This document shows, piece after piece, positions 1-6,807 of a stretch of 64,000 nucleotides of DNA. The stretch is from NCBI RefSeq assembly GCF_030369675.1, contig NZ_CP128477.1:1302001-1366000 (forward strand), read 5' to 3'. This stretch comes from Peteryoungia algae. GTDB lineage: Bacteria; Pseudomonadota; Alphaproteobacteria; Rhizobiales; Rhizobiaceae. Made by a program: the position numbers and the translations under genes. The notes under the pieces are model-generated. The model made no database searches, had not been told where the DNA came from, and saw only the letters and a list, made by a program, of their open reading frames with translations. Numbering within the stretch: the stretch's first letter is position 1; the number at the start of each line of letters is the position of its first letter.

Positions 1-373
1 GCATCCAGGGGTCGATGCCGAGGCAGAAACCCTTCGGCGCCCGGTTCTCGATCCATTTGTGCGGCGGCTCGCCAACGAGATCGCCAGGCGTGAAGACCGA
101 AACGTCCACCTGCTGGGCAAGTTGGGTCACATAGCGACCGTCGACGAAGACGACAGCCAGCGTCTCGGTCACCATCAACATGCCGGCGGATCCGGTGAAG
201 CCCGTCGCCCAGGCTAGGCGCTCCGCCGACTCCGGGACATATTCGCCCAGATACTCGTCTGAACGAGGAACAAGTACGCCATCGATGCCGAGCTCGCCAA
301 ACAGGCCCCGAATCGCTGCGACGCGGGACTTGCCGTGAATCGGCGTGGATTTGACCTCGAAGGATTGAAACAT
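1..373 (-). CDS. Aminopeptidase P family protein (M24), N-terminal part, truncated by window edge
   Basis: Reading leftward from an ATG at 371-373, an open frame runs off the left edge after about 124 codons. The translation begins MFQSFEVKSTPIHGKSRV and continues with LGIDGVLVPRSDEYLGEYVP and a WATGFTGSAG segment. This is the creatinase-like N-terminal domain of Xaa-Pro aminopeptidases, which remove N-terminal residues preceding proline. The metal-binding pita-bread domain would lie outside the window, so catalytic residues cannot be checked. It is transcribed away from the DUF1127 gene, with about 260 bp of shared intergenic sequence. The family call is firm; the exact substrate is not known. 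Confidence 0.85.
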   Translation of the reverse strand, partial: MFQSFEVKSTPIHGKSRVAAIRGLFGELGIDGVLVPRSDEYLGEYVPESAERLAWATGFTGSAGMLMVTETLAVVFVDGRYVTQLAQQVDVSVFTPGDLVGEPPHKWIENRAPKGFCLGIDPWM

Positions 374-472
374 GAACTTGCTCGCGATGGGTTGTGGATT
401 CTGTCAGCGCTTATAGCAAGGCCACCCGCCCCTCACCACCATCGGCGCATCGTTTCGCGGCAGATGCCACTC

Positions 473-526
473 ATCTGAGTCAGATATGCCGCAAATTGAG
501 GCGTAACTCATGTTGCTATGCAGCAA
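473..526. promoter_or_regulatory. Two short palindromes upstream of the DUF1127 gene
   Basis: Two inverted repeats lie in the divergent intergenic region. ATCTGA-G-TCAGAT is at 473-485 and TTGCT-ATGC-AGCAA is at 513-526. Both are perfect in their arms. They lie about 110-165 bp upstream of the DUF1127 start and 100-150 bp upstream of the aminopeptidase start, which is a plausible place for a regulator. No regulator can be assigned from sequence alone. In Brucella, small DUF1127 genes are activated by the LysR-type regulator VtlR, which makes a LysR-type site a reasonable guess. Confidence 0.35.
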
Positions 527-636
527 ACGCAGACCTCCCGTGCTCCAAGCCATCTGACTGAACCCGGCCGATGAGACTATATGTCAATCATCGAGGACGC
601 AGAGACGAGCGTCCGAAACCTAGAAGGAACCGAGAG

Positions 637-810
637 ATGGCCAATTCTTTCCTGCGCACAGCCCTGAACAATCTTGTCGAGGCACGCCAGCGTCGTGCCG
701 ATCTCTATGCAACGGGCGCACTTCTGTCGCTCGACGACGCATCGCTTGCTGCCATGGGCCTGACACGCGACGAACTGCGCCGTCGCCCGCATCAGCGTTC
801 GATCATCTGA
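637..810 (+). CDS. Small DUF1127-type protein, 57 aa
   Basis: I chose the ATG at 637 because AGAAGGAA precedes it at ribosome-binding distance; an upstream in-frame ATG at 571 lacks this. The product is 57 aa and Arg-rich. It has the helix-rich layout of DUF1127 proteins: an Arg-rich first half (EARQRRADLYATGALL), then a SLDDASLAAMGLTRDELRRR tail resembling the usual 'L.DIGL.R.ei' ending. Such proteins are abundant in Rhizobiaceae, and some bind RNA or affect phosphate and carbon metabolism. No function can be assigned to this copy. It is monocistronic and is followed by a bidirectional terminator shared with prmA. Confidence 0.75.
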   Translation: MANSFLRTALNNLVEARQRRADLYATGALLSLDDASLAAMGLTRDELRRRPHQRSII

Positions 811-900
811 TCAGCGACGGTCGAACCCGACCGTCCAGCCGACAATCCGCTTGAGCGCTCCTCCCACGCTCGCGGACCCCGGCGCGGCTCCATGCCGTGC

Positions 901-936
901 AAAAAAAGGCGGCTCCTTGTGGGCCGCCTTTTCTTT
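901..936. terminator. Bidirectional terminator between the DUF1127 gene and prmA
   Basis: AAAAGGCGGC pairs with GCCGCCTTTT around a short loop, with A-rich and T-rich flanks. It can therefore end transcription from the left on the plus strand and from prmA on the minus strand. Confidence 0.85.
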
Positions 937-960
937 TGTCCGTGCAACTGGCGAAATGCG

Positions 961-1845
961 TCAGCCCTTGCCTTGCGTAAAGTGAATGGTCACCCAGCCA
1001 TTGCGCCAGATCGTCTTCACATGCGAAAGCCCCTCGCCGCTATAGGCGGCGATCACCTTCCAGCGTTGTTCTGCGAGAATGCCTGAGAGAATGACCGAGC
1101 CATTCGGTGCGAGATGGGTGACGAGCTGCGGCGCCATCTTGATCAGTGGCCGCGCCAGAATATTGGCAATGATCAGATCGAAGGGGCCGTGGTCCCGAAA
1201 TGCGGTCGAGTGAAAGCCCGGAGCTGTGCGGAAATCGATGCCGTCGATGATCTGGTTGCGGCGCGCATTTTCCTGGGCGACCCTGACCGCGATCGGATCG
1301 ATATCCGTTGCCAACACCGGCACCGGAAGCAGCTTGCGAACTGCGATGGCCAGCACGCCGCTGCCCGTCCCAAGGTCAAGCGCATTGCGGACCTTGCGCG
1401 AACGGACCACCTTCTCGATCACTTCAAGGCAGCCAGCCGTCGTCCCGTGATGACCGGTCCCGAATGCCTGGCCGGCATCGATCTCGATCGCGACGTCATT
1501 GATCTGGACCTTGTCACGGTCATGCGAGCCATGCACCAGGAACCGTCCCGCGCGTACGGGCTTCAAACCCTCGAGCGACTTTGCGATCCAGTCGATATCC
1601 GGAATGACTTCCCGCTCGATCGTGGCGTCGGGGAATTCCTCGGCGAGCAGGTCCTGTACGCGGGGCCTGACCTCGTCTTCCTGGTCGGCCATCAGATAAA
1701 TGGAAGCTTCCCAGATGTCCGCCTTCTCGTCGACCTCTGTGGTCGCGATGGCGAAGTCTTCCTCGCCGAAAGCGAAGCTCATCAGATCGAGGATCCGGTT
1801 GGCGTTCTTCTCGGTGGTGCTCACATAGAGGCGAATTTCGCTCAC
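961..1845 (-). CDS. prmA: Ribosomal protein L11 methyltransferase
   Basis: This 294-aa class I SAM-dependent enzyme trimethylates ribosomal protein L11. The N-terminal about 95 residues are the L11-recognition domain. The methyltransferase core follows, with AFGTGHHGTT near residues 128-136, SAM-binding motif I DLGTGSG at 157-163, and NILA at 228-231 in place of the usual NPPY-type motif, as is typical of PrmA. The start is a GTG preceded by GAGGAAG at suitable distance. The length matches the family. The gene lies 88 bp downstream of the SCO1-like gene on the same strand and may be co-transcribed with it. The L11 modification is non-essential in E. coli. Confidence 0.96.
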   Translation of the reverse strand: MSEIRLYVSTTEKNANRILDLMSFAFGEEDFAIATTEVDEKADIWEASIYLMADQEDEVRPRVQDLLAEEFPDATIEREVIPDIDWIAKSLEGLKPVRAGRFLVHGSHDRDKVQINDVAIEIDAGQAFGTGHHGTTAGCLEVIEKVVRSRKVRNALDLGTGSGVLAIAVRKLLPVPVLATDIDPIAVRVAQENARRNQIIDGIDFRTAPGFHSTAFRDHGPFDLIIANILARPLIKMAPQLVTHLAPNGSVILSGILAEQRWKVIAAYSGEGLSHVKTIWRNGWVTIHFTQGKG

Positions 1846-1933
1846 GATCGGTCTTCCTCGGCGGGTCTGGATGGTCAGGCGTTGCGGTACAACGCAATCG
1901 CCGCCATGGCAACCTCCGGCGAGGGCCCCACAA

Positions 1934-2533
1934 TCAGCCCTTCATCAGGTTTTCGAGCTTCTTGATCGCCGTGTCGGGATTTTCTCCATAGGCGATCGTT
2001 CCCTTGAAGCGCCCGTCCGCGTCCAGGAGGAAAACGGAGGCCGTGTGGTCCATCGTATAGTCCCCGTCCGGCTGTGCCTCGTCCAACGGGATCTTCTTGG
2101 CATAAACGCGGAATCCCTTGACGACCTCGGCGATCTTGGCCGGATCGCCGGCGATGCCCGTCACCCGGTCCGTCACATTGGAAATATACTGGCCAAGGAT
2201 TTCTGGCGTATCCCGCTCCGGATCGACGGTCACGAAATAGGCCTGGAGCCCCTTCGCATCGGGATCGACCGTCTTCATCCAGCCGTCGAGCTCGAACAGC
2301 GTGGTCGGACACACTTCGGGGCAATGGGTGAAGCCGAAGAAGAGCGCGGTCGGTTTCCCGCGCAAGGCCTGCTCGGTGATCGGCTGGCCGTTCTGATCAA
2401 CGAGCTGGAAAGGCACGCCAAAGGGTGCTTCGGCGATCTGCTCCTTGGATTGCGTGACCTGGTATGTGAGCCAGCCGAGCACACCGGCCATGACCACCAC
2501 CGCCGCCCACAAGACCACTCTCACCGTTTTCAT
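1934..2533 (-). CDS. SCO1/SenC family copper chaperone for cytochrome oxidase assembly
   Basis: This 199-aa membrane-anchored thioredoxin-fold protein has an N-terminal transmembrane helix (about residues 6-24) and a periplasmic domain. The copper site is visible as CPEVC (Cys71, Cys75) plus the distal His163 in MDHTAS. SCO/SenC proteins deliver copper to the CuA or CuB site of haem-copper oxidases, and in several alphaproteobacteria they are needed for cbb3 oxidase. The ATG is preceded by AAGGA. An FNR/FixK-type box lies about 340 bp upstream, beyond the small membrane ORF; if the two genes are co-transcribed, oxygen control would fit the role. Confidence 0.93.
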   Translation of the reverse strand: MKTVRVVLWAAVVVMAGVLGWLTYQVTQSKEQIAEAPFGVPFQLVDQNGQPITEQALRGKPTALFFGFTHCPEVCPTTLFELDGWMKTVDPDAKGLQAYFVTVDPERDTPEILGQYISNVTDRVTGIAGDPAKIAEVVKGFRVYAKKIPLDEAQPDGDYTMDHTASVFLLDADGRFKGTIAYGENPDTAIKKLENLMKG

Positions 2534-2656
2534 GCTGGCTAATCCTTAGCGTTTGAAATCCTTGTTACGCCGGATAAGCTCCCGAGACGCGGATGGCAAT
2601 TCAACTCCACGATATTGCAGGAAAGAGCGCCGATTTGTCACGGTGGCCAACGGCGA

Positions 2657-2812
2657 TCAGAAACAATAGGCGAGACCGCTCTCGATCAGGGACAGGAAGA
2701 TCTCACCGCCGAACCGCATCCAGCCGAGGAAGACCGCCAAAGTGAAGATGGCGCCCGCCAGAAGCAAAGCCGTGTAAGGCAACCATTTTGGAGTGCGCGC
2801 GAGATTGGACAT
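2657..2812 (-). CDS. Small single-span membrane protein, 51 aa, unknown function
   Basis: The frame runs ATG to TGA for 51 aa. It begins MSNLARTPKWLPYTALLLAG and has one strong hydrophobic helix (about residues 10-29), then a WMRFGGE turn and a second, weaker hydrophobic stretch ending in YCF. AGGAT stands five bases upstream of the ATG. It is 123 bp upstream of the SCO1-like gene on the same strand, and its start is 62 bp from a perfect FNR/FixK box. I do not recognise a named family. Position suggests a link to respiratory-oxidase assembly, which is inference only. Confidence 0.6.
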   Translation of the reverse strand: MSNLARTPKWLPYTALLLAGAIFTLAVFLGWMRFGGEIFLSLIESGLAYCF

Positions 2813-2874
2813 GTCTTATCCTAGCGCAATTCTGGGAGGATGAAACGCGACATTTTCCGAACGTCTCTTGCGAC

Positions 2875-2888
2875 TTGACGGATATCAA
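2875..2888. promoter_or_regulatory. FNR/FixK-type anaerobox
   Basis: TTGAC-GGAT-ATCAA is a perfect match to the symmetrical FNR/FixK consensus TTGAY-N4-RTCAA. It sits centrally between two divergent starts: about 61 bp from the DUF2189 gene on the right and 62 bp from the small membrane protein on the left. Either promoter could be activated under low oxygen from a site near -40. Confidence 0.75.
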
Positions 2889-2948
2889 GGAACAGAATCG
2901 GCATTTCCTGACAGATTGCCGCAGGACCAGACGTCTTGGGAGGGACCC

Positions 2949-3737
2949 ATGGAACAGCAGGCACTCCAACGGGGCTCACCGCCGAAGCTGCAGATCAACC
3001 GGCTGCGGATGCACGACATCAGCGGCGCCTTCGCCGATGGCTGGCGTGATTTCCGCACTTATCCGGCCTTCGGGGTGTTTTTCGGCGCGATCTATGCCTT
3101 TGGCGGGATCTTCATCGCCGTGATGCTGACATCCTATCAACTGCCCTGGATGATCATTCCCGTCGCGATCGGCTTCCCCCTGATCGGCCCCTTCGTCGCC
3201 GTCGGTCTCTACGAGATCAGTCGCCGACACCAGCAGGGAGAAAAGATCGGCTGGAAAACGGTATTGACCGAAGTCTTCCGCCAGCGCGAGCGACAGCTCT
3301 CCTGGATGGCCTTCGTCGTCCTCTTCATCTTCTGGATTTGGATCTACCAGATCCGCCTGCTGATGGCCCTTTTCCTGGGGTTTCGCATCCCGGCCACGCT
3401 CGACGCCTTTGCCAGGGTGGTCCTCACGACACCGGAAGGGCTGCTCTTCCTCGCCATTGGCACGATCGTCGGCACAGTCCTCGCCGCCATCCTTTTCAGT
3501 GCAACCGTGATCTCCATGCCTCTGCTTCTCGACCACGACGTTGATTTCGTGACCGCCATGCTCACGAGCATGCGCACAGTCATCGAAAATCCCGTCCCGA
3601 TGCTGACGTTTGGCCTTGTCGTGGCCGGGCTGGCCATCGCTGCACTTGTACCGCTGTTTCTGGGCCTGCTCGTGGTCCTCCCTGTTGCCGGTCACGCCAC
3701 CTGGCATCTCTATCGCCGCGCGATCACAGCCACCTGA
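2949..3737 (+). CDS. DUF2189 integral membrane protein
   Basis: I chose the ATG at 2949 because GGGAGGG precedes it; longer in-frame starts would run through the FNR/FixK box. The 262-aa product has a cytosolic N-terminus with RLRMHDISGAFADGWRDF, the hallmark opening of DUF2189, and about six hydrophobic helices. No enzyme motif is visible. DUF2189 proteins often occur near respiratory genes in alphaproteobacteria. The upstream FNR/FixK box and the divergent SCO1-like gene agree with a membrane role under oxygen limitation, but the function is unknown. Confidence 0.85.
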   Translation: MEQQALQRGSPPKLQINRLRMHDISGAFADGWRDFRTYPAFGVFFGAIYAFGGIFIAVMLTSYQLPWMIIPVAIGFPLIGPFVAVGLYEISRRHQQGEKIGWKTVLTEVFRQRERQLSWMAFVVLFIFWIWIYQIRLLMALFLGFRIPATLDAFARVVLTTPEGLLFLAIGTIVGTVLAAILFSATVISMPLLLDHDVDFVTAMLTSMRTVIENPVPMLTFGLVVAGLAIAALVPLFLGLLVVLPVAGHATWHLYRRAITAT

Positions 3738-3803
3738 CAAGCTGACTGCAGCCGGTCACGTATTGGACCGTTTTGGGGAAGATATTTACGAAAATGCCAC
3801 CAT

Positions 3804-4099
3804 GTTAAGGCAATCGTTACCAGCAAGCGTGAACAATCGGCGGAACTGAGCGAGATCAATTCGGCCGTCGGCCAGATGGACCGGTCCCGCAACAGAATGC
3901 TGCGATGGTAGAGCAGACCACAGCGGCAGGCCACAGGCTGGCGAGAGATGCGGAACCCCTTTCGCACCTCGCCGGTGAGCTCAAGGTGACCTTGGGCCAG
4001 ACTGCTCATGTCCAACATCAGGAGCCGGCGAACGCCGCCTCCCCTTCAGAGACCGTCTTCCCCGCGGGCGCTGATGGACAGGGTTGCGGGATCGTTTAA
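3804..4099 (+). pseudogene. Relic of a methyl-accepting chemotaxis protein 3' end
   Basis: One frame (from about 3813) reads EQSAELSEINSAVGQMD, and the next frame continues QNAAMVEQTTAAGHRLARDA then LSHLAGELKV. Together these are the conserved end of the cytoplasmic signalling domain of chemoreceptors. The frames join at 3883-3891, where one base is missing relative to the expected S-T-Q-Q codons. Nothing upstream encodes the sensory, HAMP or hairpin-tip regions. The gene therefore appears to have lost its 5' part and suffered a frameshift. The remnant stops at 4099, 63 bp before cheW, consistent with a former mcp-cheW operon. Confidence 0.8.
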
Positions 4100-4162
4100 C
4101 CGAACTGCTTCGGCACCAGCCTCAGCTGCCGAAGCGAAAGAACACTGGGAAGAGTTCTGACC

Positions 4163-4627
4163 ATGAGCAATGCCATCAAACAGTCGGGTGCGTATCTGGA
4201 AATCGTGTCTTTCCATCTCGGCGACCAGGAATTCTGCATCGACATCATGGCCATCCGCGAAATCCGCGGTTGGGCACCGGTGACGCCGATGCCACACACC
4301 CCGCCTTACGTCCTCGGCCTGATCAACCTGCGCGGCGCCGTCATCCCGGTCATCGACATGGCATGCCGGCTCGGCATGAAGATGACCGAACCGTCCGAGC
4401 GCGCGGCGATCATCGTCACGGACATCGCCGGCAAGCTGGTCGGCCTTCTGGTCGAACAGGTTTCCGACATGATGACGATCAAGAGCGAAGACCTGCAGCC
4501 GGCACCGGAAATCATCCCGGAAGCGCAGCGCGCCTTCTGCCGTGGCATCGTTGCACTCGAAAAGTCGATGGTCTGCTTCCTCAACCTCGACACCGTCATC
4601 GCCGACGAACTGGCGCAGGCGGCCTGA
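4163..4627 (+). CDS. cheW: Chemotaxis adaptor protein CheW
   Basis: This 154-aa single CheW domain couples chemoreceptors to the kinase CheA. Diagnostic segments are FHLGDQEFCIDIMAIREI near the N-terminus, the RGAVIPVIDM strand in the middle, and GLLVEQVSDMM further on. The length is normal. GGGAAGAG precedes the ATG at good spacing. No cheA, cheY or flagellar gene is nearby; the only partner trace is the decayed receptor tail immediately upstream. It is probably an orphan adaptor serving receptors encoded elsewhere, and its promoter may now lie in the relic. A strong hairpin terminator follows. Confidence 0.95.
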   Translation: MSNAIKQSGAYLEIVSFHLGDQEFCIDIMAIREIRGWAPVTPMPHTPPYVLGLINLRGAVIPVIDMACRLGMKMTEPSERAAIIVTDIAGKLVGLLVEQVSDMMTIKSEDLQPAPEIIPEAQRAFCRGIVALEKSMVCFLNLDTVIADELAQAA

Positions 4628-4645
4628 GCCAACCCGCCCTTCCCA

Positions 4646-4690
4646 GGAAGATGCCCCGACTATCCGGGGCATCTTCCTCTCCTGCTCTCT
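4646..4690 (+). terminator. Terminator after cheW
   Basis: A 13-bp perfect stem (GGAAGATGCCCCG at 4646-4658 with its complement at 4665-4677), a 6-base loop, and a pyrimidine-rich tail ending in TTTT. Confidence 0.8.
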
Positions 4691-4738
4691 TTTGAAAGTG
4701 ATCAACTCAGCCAGGGGCACCGTCCTGCCGTTGTATAA

Positions 4739-4758
4739 AACTACCTCGAATGGTAGTT
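4739..4758. promoter_or_regulatory. Inverted repeat upstream of the small secreted protein
   Basis: AACTACC-TCGAAT-GGTAGTT is a perfect 7-bp inverted repeat followed by an AT-rich stretch. It lies 30 bp upstream of the EcfG-type promoter elements and could be an operator. No regulator is assigned. Confidence 0.35.
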
Positions 4759-4787
4759 GTATTATATAAATAGTTTCGCATCTGGGC

Positions 4788-4812
4788 GGAACCGTATGCA
4801 TAGTCTGACGTT
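4788..4812 (+). promoter_or_regulatory. EcfG (general stress response) type promoter
   Basis: GGAAC at 4788-4792 and CGTT at 4809-4812 are separated by exactly 16 bases. This matches the GGAAC-N16/17-CGTT promoter read by the alphaproteobacterial general stress sigma factor EcfG/RpoE2. It is 56 bp upstream of the ATG of the small secreted protein. Confidence 0.75.
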
Positions 4813-4868
4813 CTCCTGTCAGCTTCCGACGACCGGAAGTTTCTGAAAAGAAACCAAGGAGAAAGACT

Positions 4869-5231
4869 ATGAATTCTGCAGTAAAGCTCGCGCTCGCCGG
4901 TGCCATGTCCATCGCTTCCGTTTCGGGCGTCGCCCTGGCACAGACCGCCGAACCGATGGTTGATACCGCAACCACCACGAATTCCACGACAATGGCAACC
5001 GAAGGTGTGAGCATCGTTCGTCTCGACAGCCTGAACAACGACCAGGATCGTCAGCAGCACACGCGCCTTGAGCGGATGACCAACGACCAGTCTGCGATGG
5101 CTGAAGCCCAAGCTGAAGTCAGCGCTGACCCGGCCCTGATGGCGGCTCTTCAGGAGCAGAGCATCGAGACCATGAATGTCATCGACGTTGATACCGCTGC
5201 CAATGGCGGCAAGATCGTCTACGTCAAGTAA
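4869..5231 (+). CDS. Small secreted protein of unknown function, 120 aa
   Basis: The product starts with a clear Sec signal peptide (MNSAVKLALAGAMSIASVSG, cleavage likely after ALA at about residue 24). A Thr/Ser/Ala-rich linker and an acidic, helical mature part with many Gln, Glu and Asp residues follow, ending in GGKIVYVK. AAGGAG precedes the ATG. I recognise no family; it resembles short exported stress-induced proteins of Rhizobiales. The EcfG-type promoter upstream suggests induction in the general stress response. It is monocistronic, with a terminator immediately after. Confidence 0.8.
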   Translation: MNSAVKLALAGAMSIASVSGVALAQTAEPMVDTATTTNSTTMATEGVSIVRLDSLNNDQDRQQHTRLERMTNDQSAMAEAQAEVSADPALMAALQEQSIETMNVIDVDTAANGGKIVYVK

Positions 5232-5254
5232 TCGATCTTCCATCACCACGCAAA

Positions 5255-5290
5255 ACGCCCTGGATCCGAAAAGGCTCCAGGGCGTCTTTT
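5255..5290 (+). terminator. Terminator after the small secreted protein
   Basis: ACGCCCTGGA pairs with TCCAGGGCGT over an 11-base loop, followed by CTTTT. Confidence 0.88.
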
Positions 5291-5443
5291 GTTGGGGAGC
5301 TGAACAGGCTGCTCTCCGGCCGGCTGCGATATTGGGGTTACGCCTGCCGACCGCGCTGTCATGGACGAGACACGAAAACCGAGAAAGTGATCGACGTCAC
5401 ATCGATCCGGCAAGGGACCAATGCCCCCTAATATGGTCGATCA

Positions 5444-5929
5444 TTATGGCTTGCCCGACGTCCATACGACGTTCTGATTGAAGAGCGGCACAGTCGAGAT
5501 CGCCATTTTCGCCGACCCCTCGACCACCTGACGCGAATGCGCAAGATAGATCAGCGTGTCGTTTTCCTTGTCGTAGATCCGGTTGACGACGAGCGACTTC
5601 CAGATGATCGAAAGCCCCTCCCTGAACACTTCCTCTCCATCATCCGACAGGTCGATGTCGCCGATCTCGATCGGCCCGGTCTGGCGGCACGCGATTGAGT
5701 TATTGGACGGATCCTCGAACCAGTTGCCCTTGGACAGACGGTCGATGAGCGAGCGGTCGAAGTAAGTGACATGGCACGTCACCCCCTTCACATCGGGATC
5801 CGTCACGGCTTCAACGACAATGTCGTTGCCGACCCAGTCGACTCCGACTTTGCCCACGACCTCGGACGATGCGGGGATCGCCGTGGCAGCAAGCATGAGG
5901 GCAGCGGCGGTGGTTTGACGGATCAGCAT
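5444..5929 (-). CDS. creA: CreA family periplasmic protein
   Basis: I chose the ATG at 5929 because AGGAG lies eight bases upstream; the GTG nine bases further out sits on that sequence. The 161-aa product has a signal peptide (MLIRQTTAAALMLAATAIPA) and the CreA domain. Recognisable parts are GKVGVDWVGNDIVVEAVTDP, the GVTCHV segment, and SIACRQTGPI. The two cysteines, in VTCH and ACRQ, are likely to form a disulphide. CreA is a conserved but functionally unclear exported protein. It is monocistronic and convergent with the small secreted protein. Confidence 0.92.
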   Translation of the reverse strand: MLIRQTTAAALMLAATAIPASSEVVGKVGVDWVGNDIVVEAVTDPDVKGVTCHVTYFDRSLIDRLSKGNWFEDPSNNSIACRQTGPIEIGDIDLSDDGEEVFREGLSIIWKSLVVNRIYDKENDTLIYLAHSRQVVEGSAKMAISTVPLFNQNVVWTSGKP

Positions 5930-5972
5930 TGAGTTCACTCCTTCGTGATTTCAATGAAGATAGGATCTGCCG

Positions 5973-6614
5973 TCACGCTTGCAAGGCGACCGATCTCGTC
6001 TTTGGCTTGCGGGCAAAGGAACAGGGATCATAGCTCCGCCGACTGAGACGGCCAGGATTGAGCCCGAGCTTCAGCGCCAATTCAAACAGATCCTCCGCCT
6101 CGGCCTCGGTCGCCATTGCAAGGCAGGCTTCCGCACAAATGCGTGCATCTTCCGCCGCATTGTGATGCGCAAAAGTCAGTCCCAGATGGGCTGCAAGCAC
6201 GTTCAAGCGATGCGAGCCGAGGTCCGGCCAGTGGCGCTGGGCAAGTTTGACGCTGCACAGATAGGAGAGCTCGGGATATTCCAGCCCACAGAGATCGAGA
6301 CAGGCCCGCAGCACGGATAAATCGAAGGAAGCATTGTGCGCGATCATCCGCGCACCTTCGAACTCACCCGCGAACTCGGCCATGACCTCGACAAAATCCG
6401 GCGCATGAGCCGTATGCTCCGGCCGGATGCCGTGAATGGCGATGTTGAAGGGAGAGTAGCGGTTTTGCGGCGGCCGTATCAGCCGCTCCTCGACGCGGAC
6501 CACCCGCCCTTTTTCGATGAAGGCGAGCCCGATCGAACAGGCACTCGCCCGCGCTTCCGTTGCGGTCTCGAAGTCGATGGCGATGGTTCTGCCGGAGAAA
6601 TCGGAGATAGACAT
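5973..6614 (-). CDS. 3'-5' exonuclease, DnaQ/DEDD family
   Basis: This 213-aa protein carries the exonuclease fold of DNA polymerase III epsilon-like nucleases. ExoI motif DFET is near residues 14-17, ExoII HNASFD at about 93-98, and ExoIII HNAAEDA near 151-157, with the His typical of DEDDh enzymes. These acidic residues would bind two metal ions for 3'-5' hydrolysis. There is no polymerase or BRCT domain, so it is a stand-alone nuclease, perhaps for DNA repair or RNA turnover, rather than DnaQ itself. The ATG at 6614 was preferred over the TTG two codons upstream. It is not in an operon with creA by any visible signal. Confidence 0.88.
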   Translation of the reverse strand: MSISDFSGRTIAIDFETATEARASACSIGLAFIEKGRVVRVEERLIRPPQNRYSPFNIAIHGIRPEHTAHAPDFVEVMAEFAGEFEGARMIAHNASFDLSVLRACLDLCGLEYPELSYLCSVKLAQRHWPDLGSHRLNVLAAHLGLTFAHHNAAEDARICAEACLAMATEAEAEDLFELALKLGLNPGRLSRRSYDPCSFARKPKTRSVALQA

Positions 6615-6807
6615 GCGCAAGCCTTAGGCGCTGAGAGGGATTCGTTCAAGGCACCGCGCCACCCTGCCCCTTCACCATAAGACGCCTTTTCACCGGCTCC
6701 CTCTCGACTTTCCGGGTCCTTGCGAGTAGGAACGGCGCAAACATACCCGCAATCGGCGGGCGCGGTGCTTTGGCCCGCACCATCCATCACATTCGAAAGA
6801 CCAATTC

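Noticed and set aside
1114..1965. Long plus-strand open frame opposite prmA
   Set aside because: It is a GC-driven antisense frame with no family resemblance; prmA on the minus strand is certain.
2868..2948. Longer start for the DUF2189 gene
   Set aside because: The extension would translate through the FNR/FixK box and lacks a ribosome-binding site; ATG 2949 has GGGAGGG.
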